Assembly: GCA_000161775.1 (NCBI GenBank)
Contig: GG704596.1
Coordinates: 554,631-618,630 of the forward strand
Length of the DNA stretch: 64,000 nt
Reading direction: 5' to 3'
DNA from: Ruegeria lacuscaerulensis ITI-1157
Lineage (GTDB): Bacteria > Pseudomonadota > Alphaproteobacteria > Rhodobacterales > Rhodobacteraceae
A program made the position numbers and the translations under genes. A model generated the notes under the pieces. The model was not told where the DNA came from. It did no database searches and worked only from the letters and a program-made list of their open reading frames with translations. Shown piece by piece: positions 1-9,757 of this stretch. The first letter of the stretch is position 1. Each line of letters starts with the position of its first letter.

Positions 1-66
1 CAACACGTTTGGCGGCATCTTTGATGCTGTCAAACGGGGCGGGAGACCCTTGATCCTGATACGCCG
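1..66. other. Window edge, no gene assigned
   Basis: This short stretch beyond the 3' end of rlmJ is open in a leftward frame that runs out of the window and reads YQDQGSPAPFDSIKDAAKRV. I see no ATG, GTG or TTG start in that frame. It may be the beginning of the next leftward gene, but there is too little sequence to name it. Confidence 0.2.
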
Positions 67-852
67 TCAGATCTTTGCGAACAGGCCGGAAAGACGCGCG
101 GCCTCGTCTTCGATCCCGAAGGGTGCGTTGACCACGAACATGCCAGAACCGATCATCCGATGACCCTCACGGGCAGGCGGGAACCGAACTTCGTGCACGA
201 ACGACTTGGGAAGGTCCAAGCCCTTCAGTGCCGACACCATCGGAACGTGTCGATCGTCGGTCAGGATCGGGTACCACAAGGCGATGAGACCCACGTTCCA
301 CTTGCGGTGATACTTGGAAATCAACCCCGGCAGGCGGCCATAATCCGCCTTTACCTCGTAGCTGGGGTCAATCAACATCACCCCGCGCCGAGGTGTGGGC
401 GGCAGAACCGACTGAGCCAGCTCGAACCCGTCCTGTCTGTACGTCTTGGCATCGAGCCCAGACAGAGCCTGGTTCAGCACCGCGTATTCCTGCGGATGAA
501 GCTCGGCGAAATGCAGGCTGTCCTGCGGTCGCAGCAGGCTTGCCGCAATCAGCGGCGAGCCCGGGTAGGCCGTTTCGCCAAACTGCGCCTGCACCGAGCG
601 CAACGCGCGTGCCAGCGGGTGATCATCGGAAAACCATCCGCTGCTCAGCGCGCGCCCGATCCCTGCCGCCGCCTCTCCGGTCTGCACGGCCTCGGGCGCA
701 TTCAGGTGGTACAGGCCGCGCCCGGAATGGGTCTCGAGATAGCTGATCGGCTTGTCCTTGCGGGTCATGTAGTCCAGCATCCACGCCAACAAGGCGTGCT
801 TTTGCACGTCCGCCAGATTGCCCGCGTGGTAAATGTGTTGATATGAGAGCAT
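67..852 (-). CDS. rlmJ: 23S rRNA (adenine(2030)-N6)-methyltransferase RlmJ
   Basis: RlmJ methylates N6 of A2030 of 23S rRNA using S-adenosylmethionine in the cytoplasm. The 261-residue product starts MLSYQHIYHAGNLADVQKH, matching the conserved N-terminal helix of the family, so I use the ATG at 852 rather than the start 24 bases upstream. A DPSYE segment near residue 165 stands for the (D/N)PP(Y/F) catalytic motif of N6-adenine methyltransferases, with Ser in place of the second Pro. The gene is divergent from mreB across a 156-base gap. Its length is slightly below the E. coli protein (about 280). Confidence 0.9.
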   Translation of the reverse strand: MLSYQHIYHAGNLADVQKHALLAWMLDYMTRKDKPISYLETHSGRGLYHLNAPEAVQTGEAAAGIGRALSSGWFSDDHPLARALRSVQAQFGETAYPGSPLIAASLLRPQDSLHFAELHPQEYAVLNQALSGLDAKTYRQDGFELAQSVLPPTPRRGVMLIDPSYEVKADYGRLPGLISKYHRKWNVGLIALWYPILTDDRHVPMVSALKGLDLPKSFVHEVRFPPAREGHRMIGSGMFVVNAPFGIEDEAARLSGLFAKI

Positions 853-936
853 GTTGCCTTCTAAAGTCCCTGTCAAAGAGGCGGAAAGGTGCTGATTTAC
901 GCGGAATCAGGCCTTTAACCGGGCGTCATGGCACCC

Positions 937-942
937 TATAAG
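937..942 (+). promoter_or_regulatory. Possible -10 element of the mreB operon promoter
   Basis: TATAAG matches the sigma70 -10 consensus at five of six bases and lies 67 bases before the mreB ATG in the rlmJ/mreB divergent gap. The -35 hexamer 17 bases upstream (TTTAAC) is poor, so this is tentative. Confidence 0.3.
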
Positions 943-978
943 TCATCCGTCCCGGAACCGTCGAGTCGCGGGCAGTAG

Positions 979-2055
<1,077 letters not shown>

Positions 2056-2116
2056 GGCGCGCACCCTCTGATCCGAGGGTTCAAGATCGGGCACGAGCAG
2101 CACGGGAAGGAGTCCT

Positions 2117-3022
2117 GTGGCAAAAGACCGGGCACAGCGCGACGACTACACCACTCCCCTGCGCCGCTTGTTCACGGGGATCGTCGTCGTGTGCCTGCTG
2201 GGCATCTTTCTGGTCTGGCGCATCGACAGCCCCCGGGTCGAGCGGTTCCGGGCGCAGGTGGTCGATGCGGTGGTGCCCTCGATGGAGTGGGCCATGGTGC
2301 CGGTAACGGCCGCCGTGAACCTGGTGCGCGACTTCCAAAGCTATCAGCGTCTCAGTGAACAGAACCGCGAATTGCGCAGTGAACTGCGCCGCATGCGCGC
2401 CTGGAAAGAGGCCGCGCTGCAACTGGAGCAGGAGAATGCGCGCCTTTTGGACCTGAACAATGTCCGGCTGGATCCTCGCCTGACCTACATCACAGGCGTG
2501 GTGATGGCCGACAGCGGATCGCCCTTTCGGCAGTCGGTTCTGCTGAACGTCGGCGCGCGGGACGGCATCGTCGACGGCTGGGCAGCCATGGACGGCATCG
2601 GGCTGGTGGGGCGCATCTCGGGCGTGGGGCCGGATACATCGAGGGTCATTCTGCTGACCGACGCCTCCAGCGCGATCCCGGCGGCCATCCAACCTTCGGG
2701 ACAAAAGGCGTTGATCGCCGGCGACAATACGCCATCCCCCGCAGTCGAGTTTCTTGAAAACCGCGAACTGGTTCGACCCGGCGACCGGGTCGTGACCTCG
2801 GGCGATGGCGGCGTGTTCCCGGCCGGCTTGCTGATTGGCCAGATCGCGGCAGACCCGAGCGGTCGCCTGCGCGTGCGTTTGTCGGCGGATTTCGAACGTC
2901 TGGAGTTCCTGCGGGTGCTGCGTTACCAGTCTCCCGAACCAATCCGCGATCCCGGCAGGCTTGTTGGGCCCACACGCCCCGGCGCTCTTGTAACATCAGA
3001 CGAGGAGGGCGCCGATGGATAA
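2117..3022 (+). CDS. mreC: Rod shape-determining protein MreC
   Basis: MreC is the periplasmic scaffold of the elongasome, linking MreB/MreD to PBP2 and RodA. The 301-residue product has one membrane segment at about residues 16-34, a coiled coil at about 65-105 rich in Glu/Arg/Leu, and the C-terminal beta domains expected of the family. The start is GTG at 2117, supported by AAGGAG five bases upstream. Its 3' end overlaps mreD by 8 bases, so the two are probably translationally coupled. Confidence 0.95.
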   Translation: MAKDRAQRDDYTTPLRRLFTGIVVVCLLGIFLVWRIDSPRVERFRAQVVDAVVPSMEWAMVPVTAAVNLVRDFQSYQRLSEQNRELRSELRRMRAWKEAALQLEQENARLLDLNNVRLDPRLTYITGVVMADSGSPFRQSVLLNVGARDGIVDGWAAMDGIGLVGRISGVGPDTSRVILLTDASSAIPAAIQPSGQKALIAGDNTPSPAVEFLENRELVRPGDRVVTSGDGGVFPAGLLIGQIAADPSGRLRVRLSADFERLEFLRVLRYQSPEPIRDPGRLVGPTRPGALVTSDEEGADG

Positions 3023-3551
3023 AGCCGCTTCGCGCCTGTGGCTGATGCGCAGCCTCTACCTGTTCCTTGCCATGTTGGTCATGTTCTTCCACCTGCTGCC
3101 CCTGGACACGAAACCCGACCGCTGGCCGTTTCCGGAACTGCTGATTGGATTGACGTTTGCCTGGGTCCTGCGGCGCCCTGACTTCGTGCCCATTGCCAGC
3201 GTGACTGTTGTCATGCTGATGGCGGATTTTCTTCTGCAAAGACCTCCGGGGTTGCTGGCGGCGCTGGTCGTTTTGGGTACAGCATACCTTCGATCGGACG
3301 GACAGGGCATCCGAGACATCGGGTTCTTGGCGGAATGGACCACCGTTGCCGTGGTCACAATCGTCATCTTCGTCTTGAACCGGCTGATTCTGGCACTGCT
3401 GTCGGTCGAGCAGGCGGCCCTCGGTCCGGTTCTGGTTCAGACGATACTGACGGTTGCCTCGTATCCGCTGGTCGTCCTGTTCAGTCAAAGCGTGCTGGGT
3501 GTCCGGCGGCCCTCGGCAGCTGACAACATGGCCACGGGGGTACACGCATGA
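3015..3551 (+). CDS. mreD: Rod shape-determining protein MreD
   Basis: MreD is a small integral membrane protein of the elongasome that contacts MreC. The 178 residues form about five hydrophobic helices with short loops, as usual for the family. The ATG at 3015 sits inside the end of mreC, preceded by GAGGAGGGC, and the stop overlaps the mrdA ATG as ATGA. The family is poorly conserved, so position between mreC and mrdA is the strongest argument. Confidence 0.93.
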   Translation: MDKAASRLWLMRSLYLFLAMLVMFFHLLPLDTKPDRWPFPELLIGLTFAWVLRRPDFVPIASVTVVMLMADFLLQRPPGLLAALVVLGTAYLRSDGQGIRDIGFLAEWTTVAVVTIVIFVLNRLILALLSVEQAALGPVLVQTILTVASYPLVVLFSQSVLGVRRPSAADNMATGVHA

Positions 3552-5494
3552 AGCGCCCCGCCAAAGGCAAGGGTCTGGCTTACAAGCGCCTGACGCGTCG
3601 CGCTCTTATTCTGGGCGGAATGCAGTTCGCCTTTGTCGGCGGACTGGCCGCGCGCATGCGCTACATGCAGGTGGACCAAGCCGACCAATACCGCCTGCTT
3701 GCCGAGGAAAACCGTATCAATATCCGATTGATTCCCCCGACTCGAGGGCGGATCTACGACCGGAATGGACAGGTGATCGCGCAGAACACGCCTTCGTACC
3801 GGATCGTCATCGTGCGCGAAGACGCCGGCGACGTCGACAAGGTGATTGCCAAATTGGCCCGGCTGATACCGTTGACGGAAGAGGAGATCGAACGCGCCAA
3901 GACCGAAATGCGACGTTCGGCCCCGTTTCTTCCGGTCACGCTGGCCGACCAGGTCACCTGGGAGGATATCTCGAAGATCGCGATCAATGCCCGTGCATTG
4001 CCTGGCGTGACGCCCGAGGTTGGCCTGACCCGGCAATATCCCCAGTACGAGGACTTTGCGCATGTCGTGGGTTATGTCGGGCCGGTCAGCGACTATGACC
4101 TGAGCCAGATGGAAGACCCCGAGCCGGTCTTGATGATCCCGCGGTTCCAGATCGGCAAGGTGGGTCTGGAGGCCAAGAAGGAAAAGCTGCTGCGGGGCAA
4201 GGCCGGCGCCAAGCGGGTCGAGGTGAACGCAACCGGGCGGGTCATGCGTGAGCTTGACAGGACCGAAGGTCAGCCCGGCGCTGACCTGCAACTGTCCGTC
4301 GATGCGAACCTTCAGGAATACACCCAGGCCCGACTGGCCGGAGAAAGTGCCGCAGCGGTCGTGATCGATTGCGAAACGGGGGATATCCGGGCCATCAGTT
4401 CGACCCCCAGCTTTGACCCGAACCTGTTCGTGCGCGGTATTTCAGTGGCTGATTATCAGGCCCTGACACAGGACAAATACCGCCCTCTGGCGAACAAGAC
4501 GGTTCAGGGCACCTACCCGCCCGGTTCGACCTTCAAGATGATCACCGCGCTGGCCGCGCTCGAGGCTGGCGTCGTGGGTCCGGGCAACACCGTCTATTGT
4601 CCTGGTTATCTGAAGGTGGGCAGCCGGCGGTTCCACTGCTGGAAGCGCGGCGGACACGGGATGGTCGATCTGGAGACCTCGTTGAAGCGCAGTTGCGACG
4701 TCTACTACTATGATGTTGCCCTGCGCGTGGGGATCGACAAGATCTCGGACATGGCGCGCAAGTTCGGTCTGGGCGTCAAACACGACCTGCCGATGTCGGC
4801 CGTGGCTGCCGGATTGGCCCCGAACCAGGAATGGAAGCGGCGCGTCCACGGCCAGGAATGGCTGATCGGTGACACAGCCAACGCGTCGATCGGTCAGGGC
4901 TTCATGCTGGCCTCGCCCCTGCAGCTGGCCGTGATGTCGGCGCGGATCGCCACTGGCCGCTCGGTCACGCCGCGACTGATCCGCAGCATCAACGGGGTCG
5001 AACAACCCTCGGGCGCCGGAGAGCCGCTGGACGTGAACCCGCGCAACCTCGAACAGGTCCGCAAGGCGATGTTCTCGGTCTCGAACGACCGGCGCGGCAC
5101 GGCCTATCGCAGCCGCATCATCGCCGATGAGTACCGGATGGCGGGCAAGACCGGCACCAGCCAGGTGCGCAACATCACCAAGGCCGAGCGGGCCGCGGGC
5201 GTCATCCGCAACGAGGACTTGCCTTGGGAGCGCCGCGACCATGCCCTGTTCGTCAGCTTCGCGCCTTATGACAACCCAAAATTTGCCGTGGCGGTGGTCG
5301 TCGAGCATGGCGGCGGCGGTTCCACGGCGGCGGCGCCGGTCGCCCGCGATGTGATGCTCCAGGCGCTGTACGGGGGCACGCCCCCGCTCGAGGCCTATCC
5401 GGTGGCCGACCGAGAGCGCATCAGGGAACAACAAAAAAGGCTGGAGGGTGATCGCCGGCCCAAAGCGCGTCCCAGCGAGAAGGACCGCGCATGA
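3548..5494 (+). CDS. mrdA: Penicillin-binding protein 2 (peptidoglycan transpeptidase)
   Basis: PBP2 cross-links new lateral-wall peptidoglycan together with the RodA polymerase. The 648-residue protein has an N-terminal membrane anchor (about residues 18-38), a dimerisation/pedestal domain with the RGRIYDRNG signature near residue 62, and a class B transpeptidase domain. All three active-site motifs are present: STFK (nucleophile S327), SCD at 382 and KTGTS at 534. Its start and stop overlap mreD and rodA by four bases each, so the set is a tight operon. Confidence 0.97.
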   Translation: MKRPAKGKGLAYKRLTRRALILGGMQFAFVGGLAARMRYMQVDQADQYRLLAEENRINIRLIPPTRGRIYDRNGQVIAQNTPSYRIVIVREDAGDVDKVIAKLARLIPLTEEEIERAKTEMRRSAPFLPVTLADQVTWEDISKIAINARALPGVTPEVGLTRQYPQYEDFAHVVGYVGPVSDYDLSQMEDPEPVLMIPRFQIGKVGLEAKKEKLLRGKAGAKRVEVNATGRVMRELDRTEGQPGADLQLSVDANLQEYTQARLAGESAAAVVIDCETGDIRAISSTPSFDPNLFVRGISVADYQALTQDKYRPLANKTVQGTYPPGSTFKMITALAALEAGVVGPGNTVYCPGYLKVGSRRFHCWKRGGHGMVDLETSLKRSCDVYYYDVALRVGIDKISDMARKFGLGVKHDLPMSAVAAGLAPNQEWKRRVHGQEWLIGDTANASIGQGFMLASPLQLAVMSARIATGRSVTPRLIRSINGVEQPSGAGEPLDVNPRNLEQVRKAMFSVSNDRRGTAYRSRIIADEYRMAGKTGTSQVRNITKAERAAGVIRNEDLPWERRDHALFVSFAPYDNPKFAVAVVVEHGGGGSTAAAPVARDVMLQALYGGTPPLEAYPVADRERIREQQKRLEGDRRPKARPSEKDRA

Positions 5495-6630
5495 GCTATC
5501 TTGAACACACGGTCAAATCAACGCCGACGGGATATCGGAAGTTCCTGTACATGAACTGGCCGCTGACCCTGTTGCTGATCAGCGTCGCCAGCGCCGGGTT
5601 TCTGATGCTGTATTCGGTCGCAGGCGGGTCATGGCGCCCTTGGGCGGAACCGCAAATGGAGCGTTTCGGCCTCGGCCTTGCGGTCATGTTCATCGTGGCG
5701 TTGATCCCGATCTGGTTCTGGCGCAGCATGTCCTTGCTGGCTTATCTCGGCTCTCTTGGCCTGTTGGTGCTGGTCGAACTGTTCGGCACGGTTGGCATGG
5801 GTGCCCAGCGCTGGATCGACCTGGGGTTCATGCGGCTGCAGCCCTCCGAACTGACCAAGGTGACGCTGGTGATGGTGCTGGCCGCCTATTACGACTGGCT
5901 GCCTTCGGAAAAGACGTCGCGACCGCTCTGGGTGCTTCTGCCCGTGCTTCTGATCCTGATCCCGACCGCGCTGGTGTTGAAACAGCCGGACCTCGGAACC
6001 GCGATCCTGCTGCTGGCGGCCGGGGGCGGGCTGATGTTTCTGGCAGGCGTGCATTGGGCCTATTTCGCGGCCGTCATCGCGGCCGGGGTGGGCCTGGTCA
6101 CTGCCGTGTTCAAAAGCCGCGGCACCGACTGGCAGTTGCTGAAAGACTATCAGTTCCGCCGCATCGACACCTTTCTCGACCCCTCAAGCGACCCTCTGGG
6201 TGCCGGGTATCACATCACCCAGTCGAAAATCGCGCTGGGGTCCGGCGGCTGGAACGGGCGCGGGTTCATGCAGGGCACGCAGTCGCGCCTGAACTTCCTG
6301 CCCGAAAAGCACACCGACTTCATCTTCACCACCCTGGCCGAAGAGTTCGGCTTCGTGGGCGGCATCACGCTGCTGACGCTCTACGGGCTGATTCTTGTCT
6401 TCTGCCTGGTCACCGCCCTGTCAGCCAAGGACCGGTATTCATCCTTGGTAACCCTGGGCATTTCGCTGAACTTCTTCCTGTTCTTTGCGGTCAACATGTC
6501 GATGGTCATGGGTCTGGCCCCGGTGGTGGGGGTGCCGCTTCCGATGGTCAGCTATGGCGGCTCGGCCATGCTGGTGCTGATGGCCGCCTTCGGCATCGTC
6601 CAGAGCGCCCACATCCACCGCCCCCGCTGA
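5491..6630 (+). CDS. rodA: Peptidoglycan glycosyltransferase RodA (SEDS family)
   Basis: RodA polymerises lipid II into glycan strands during cell elongation. The 379-residue protein has about ten membrane helices and the SEDS signatures QPDLGTAI and EKHTDFIFTTLAEEFG, the latter holding the essential loop Asp. The C-terminal GVPLPMVSYGGSAML segment is also characteristic. It overlaps mrdA by ATGA and is followed after 15 bases by the hydroxyacid reductase, which may be cotranscribed. Confidence 0.96.
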   Translation: MSYLEHTVKSTPTGYRKFLYMNWPLTLLLISVASAGFLMLYSVAGGSWRPWAEPQMERFGLGLAVMFIVALIPIWFWRSMSLLAYLGSLGLLVLVELFGTVGMGAQRWIDLGFMRLQPSELTKVTLVMVLAAYYDWLPSEKTSRPLWVLLPVLLILIPTALVLKQPDLGTAILLLAAGGGLMFLAGVHWAYFAAVIAAGVGLVTAVFKSRGTDWQLLKDYQFRRIDTFLDPSSDPLGAGYHITQSKIALGSGGWNGRGFMQGTQSRLNFLPEKHTDFIFTTLAEEFGFVGGITLLTLYGLILVFCLVTALSAKDRYSSLVTLGISLNFFLFFAVNMSMVMGLAPVVGVPLPMVSYGGSAMLVLMAAFGIVQSAHIHRPR

Positions 6631-6645
6631 CCCGAAAGGCTTGCG

Positions 6646-7572
6646 ATGTCGATCAAGGTCCTGTTCTCCGCCCGTCCTGCCCTGTGGCCGGTCTATGAAC
6701 CGCTCTTGACCAAGGGGCTGTCGGGGATGGACGTCACCATCGCCACCGATCTTCCGCCGGAACAGGTGGACTATGTCGTCTATGCCCCCAATGGCGGTCT
6801 GCAGGATTTTACCCCGTACACGCGGCTCAAGGCGGTGCTCAGCCTCTGGGCGGGGGTCGAGAAGATCGCCGGAAACGAAACTCTGACCGTTCCGCTGGCG
6901 CGGATGGTCGATCACGGTCTGACCCAGGGCATGACCGAATGGGTGGTGGGCCACGTCCTGCGCTACCACCTGGGCATGGACCGCCACATCACGGTGCAAG
7001 ACGGTGTTTGGGCGCCGGCCCCTCCGCCACTGGCGTCGCAGCGAACGGTCTGCGTGCTGGGGCTGGGCGCGCTGGGGCAGGCGGCGGCCGGGGCGCTGAG
7101 CAGCCTCGGGTTCAACGTCATCGGTTGGAGCCGCACCGCCAAGACCATCCCCGGCGTCAACAGCCTGCACGGGCCGGACGGCCTGCGCCGCGCGCTGACA
7201 CAGGCCGACATCGTGGTTCTGTTGCTGCCCGATACCCCGGCGACCGAAAACACCCTGAACGCCGAGACGCTGGCCCTGTTGCCCAAGGGCGCCCGGATCA
7301 TCAATCCGGGGCGCGGGGCGCTGATCGACGACAACGCCCTGCTGCACGCGTTGGACACGGGCCAGATCGCCCATGCCACGCTGGACGTGTTCCGCACCGA
7401 ACCCCTGCCGCCCCAGCATCCCTATTGGGCGCATCCGAACGTGACGGTCACGCCCCATATCGCCTCGGAAACCCGGCCCGAGACCGCAGCCCAGGTCATC
7501 TGCGACAACATCCGGCGCAACGAGGCCGGTCAGCCGCTGCTGCATCTGGTCGATCGCGACCTGGGCTACTGA
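6646..7572 (+). CDS. ghrA: Glyoxylate/hydroxypyruvate reductase A (D-2-hydroxyacid dehydrogenase family)
   Basis: This NAD(P)H-dependent enzyme reduces glyoxylate or hydroxypyruvate to glycolate or glycerate. The 308-residue product shows a Rossmann motif LGLGALGQAA near residue 140 and the C-terminal catalytic segment PHIASETRPE with the active-site His. The divergent N-terminal third (LFSARPALWPVY) is typical of the GhrA branch rather than the PGDH branch. It lies 15 bases after rodA; no functional link to the wall genes is evident. Exact substrate is inferred from family resemblance. Confidence 0.82.
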   Translation: MSIKVLFSARPALWPVYEPLLTKGLSGMDVTIATDLPPEQVDYVVYAPNGGLQDFTPYTRLKAVLSLWAGVEKIAGNETLTVPLARMVDHGLTQGMTEWVVGHVLRYHLGMDRHITVQDGVWAPAPPPLASQRTVCVLGLGALGQAAAGALSSLGFNVIGWSRTAKTIPGVNSLHGPDGLRRALTQADIVVLLLPDTPATENTLNAETLALLPKGARIINPGRGALIDDNALLHALDTGQIAHATLDVFRTEPLPPQHPYWAHPNVTVTPHIASETRPETAAQVICDNIRRNEAGQPLLHLVDRDLGY

Positions 7573-7630
7573 CGGCGCCGAAACAGCGCCGCATGCCAGT
7601 CTCACCTGGTCGTTCGCCCGGCCAGCAATG

Positions 7631-7653
7631 GGCCGCGCCGGATGGGCGCGGCC
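7631..7653. terminator. GC-rich hairpin between convergent ghrA and dcp
   Basis: GGCCGCGCC and GGCGCGGCC form a perfect nine-base-pair stem around a five-base loop, seven bases from the peptidase stop codon. There is no T-run on either side, so it may block exonucleases or act as a weak bidirectional terminator. Confidence 0.45.
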
Positions 7654-7659
7654 GGTCTG

Positions 7660-9675
7660 TCACGCCGCGATCAGGCCCCGCCCTTTCAGCAAGGCATCGA
7701 CGCCCGGCAAGCGACCGCGGAACGCCAGATACAGATCTTCGGCCTCTTTCGAGCCGCCGGTCGACAGGATGTGGTCTTCCAGCGCCTGCGCCTGTTCGGG
7801 GTCGAACGCACCTCCGGCCTCTTCAAAGGCCGCAAAGGCATCCGCATCCATGACCTCGGACCACATGTAGCTGTAGTAGCCCGAGCTGTAGCCGTCCCCG
7901 GCAAAGACATGCGCGAAATGCGGGGTCGCGTGGCGCATCCCGATCGCATGCGGCATCCCGATCTCGGCCAGAACCTCGGCCTGCCGCGCCATCGGATCGG
8001 CCGGGGCCGGACCGTCGTGAAAGGCCAGATCGACCAGCGCCGAGGCCACATATTCCACCGTCTGGAAGCCCTGATCGAAATTGGCCGCACCCAGAACCTT
8101 TTCCAGCATCTCGGGCGGCATCGGCTCGCCGGTTTCGGCATGGGTCGCGAACTCGGCCAGCACCTCGGGCACTTCCAGCCAATGTTCGTACAGCTGGCTT
8201 GGAAGCTCGACGAAATCCCGCGCGACGCTGGTGCCCGAAATGCTTTCATAGGTCACGTTCGACAGCATCTGATGCAGGGCGTGTCCGAATTCGTGGAACA
8301 GGGTCCGCGCGTCGTCATAAGACAACAGGGCCGGGTCACCCTTGGCGAAATTGCACACGTTGATGACAACCGGCGCCTGCACCTTGGGAAACTTGGCCTG
8401 CGCCCGCATCGCGCTGCACCATGCGCCCGACCGCTTCGAGCCGCGCGCGAAATAGTCGCCGATGAACACGGCCACATGCTGGCCGTTGCGGGTGACCTCC
8501 CAGGCCCGGCAATCGGGATGATACAGCGGCACATCCAGCGGTGCAAACTCCAGCCCGAACAGACGGTTGGCACAAGAGAACGCGGCCTCGATCATCCGGT
8601 CCAGTTGCAGATAGGGCTTCAGCGCCGCCTCATCGAGGTCATGCTCGGCCTTGCGGCGCTTTTCGGCATAGTAGCGCCAGTCCCACGGCTCCAGCGGGCC
8701 ATTGATGCCGTCGGCCTGCATCATCTGCGTCAGTACCGCGGCATCGGCCTCGGCGCGGGCCTTGGCGGGGGTCCAGACCTGCATCAGCAGATCGCGCACA
8801 CGCTGAGGGGTGCGGGCCATCTCGGTCTCCAGCTTGAAGGCCGCAAAATTCTCATAGCCCAGCAGCCGGGCGCGTTCCTCGCGCAGCTTCAGGATCTCGG
8901 CCGCGATGTCGCGGTTGTCGGTCTCGCCCCCGTTTGCCCCGCGTGCCGTCCAGGCGCGATAGGCCTTCTCGCGCAGGTCGCGCCGGGGCGAGAATTGCAG
9001 GAAGGGCACGATCAGCGACCGCGACAGGGTCACGACAGGGCCATCCGCCCCCTTTTCCCGGCCCGCGGCCCGCGCGGCGTCGATCACGAAATCGGGCAGC
9101 CCGTCCAGATCATCCTCGGACAGCGGCATGAACCAGGTGCGCTCGTCCGCCAGCAGGTTCTGGGTGAAGGCGGTGCCAAGGCTGGCCAGACGCGCCTTGA
9201 TCTCCTGCATGCGGGCATCCGCCTTGTCCTGCAGGGCCGCCCCCGAGCGGACAAAGCCGCGATGGGTCAGCATCAGCACCCGCGCCTGTTCCTCGGTCAA
9301 GCCCAGGTCGTCCCGTCGCGCCCACAGGTCCGCCACCCGCCGGAACAGGGCCTTGTTCGACGAGATCGCCGCGAAATGGGCCGCCAGCTTGGGCGAGAAG
9401 TCGCGCTGCAGCGCCTCTCGCGCTGGATTGCTGTCGGCTCCGGCCACGGTGTAGAAAACCGACAGAACCTTGCTCAGACCTTCACCGGCGGCCTCGAGCG
9501 CCTCGATGGTGTTGGCAAAGCTTGGCGCTTCGGGATTGGCTGCAATCGCCGCGATCTGGTCGGTATGCGCCTGCAGCGCCTGTTCGAGCGCCGGGGCGAA
9601 GTCATCATCCGAGATCTCGGCAAAAGGCGCGATTTCAAACGGGGTCGTCCAGTCGGACAGGATCGGGTTGCTCAT
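7660..9675 (-). CDS. M3 family zinc metallopeptidase (oligopeptidase A / peptidyl-dipeptidase Dcp type)
   Basis: A cytoplasmic thimet-oligopeptidase-like enzyme that degrades short peptides. The 671-residue product carries the HEFGHALHQ zinc motif with ligands H461 and H465 and catalytic E462, a third Glu ligand expected about 25 residues later (ESISGTS), and the ...YSSGYYSYMWSEVMDADAF substrate-binding region typical of M3A. Length and motifs fit both PrlC/OpdA and Dcp; they cannot be separated by eye. It lies 82 bases downstream of the rpoH operon on the same strand and may have its own promoter. Confidence 0.92.
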   Translation of the reverse strand: MSNPILSDWTTPFEIAPFAEISDDDFAPALEQALQAHTDQIAAIAANPEAPSFANTIEALEAAGEGLSKVLSVFYTVAGADSNPAREALQRDFSPKLAAHFAAISSNKALFRRVADLWARRDDLGLTEEQARVLMLTHRGFVRSGAALQDKADARMQEIKARLASLGTAFTQNLLADERTWFMPLSEDDLDGLPDFVIDAARAAGREKGADGPVVTLSRSLIVPFLQFSPRRDLREKAYRAWTARGANGGETDNRDIAAEILKLREERARLLGYENFAAFKLETEMARTPQRVRDLLMQVWTPAKARAEADAAVLTQMMQADGINGPLEPWDWRYYAEKRRKAEHDLDEAALKPYLQLDRMIEAAFSCANRLFGLEFAPLDVPLYHPDCRAWEVTRNGQHVAVFIGDYFARGSKRSGAWCSAMRAQAKFPKVQAPVVINVCNFAKGDPALLSYDDARTLFHEFGHALHQMLSNVTYESISGTSVARDFVELPSQLYEHWLEVPEVLAEFATHAETGEPMPPEMLEKVLGAANFDQGFQTVEYVASALVDLAFHDGPAPADPMARQAEVLAEIGMPHAIGMRHATPHFAHVFAGDGYSSGYYSYMWSEVMDADAFAAFEEAGGAFDPEQAQALEDHILSTGGSKEAEDLYLAFRGRLPGVDALLKGRGLIAA

Positions 9676-9757
9676 CGAATTCTCCTTCGAGCGTCAAGCT
9701 AGGAATGGCCGGCCCGATCGTCCAGTGGCGGACGCCAGGTTTCTGGAGGGGCTGCTG

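Noticed and set aside
7642-9702. Rightward open frame of 686 codons opposite the M3 peptidase
   Set aside because: Antisense shadow; composition is Arg/Gln/His-rich, typical of reversed GC-rich coding sequence.
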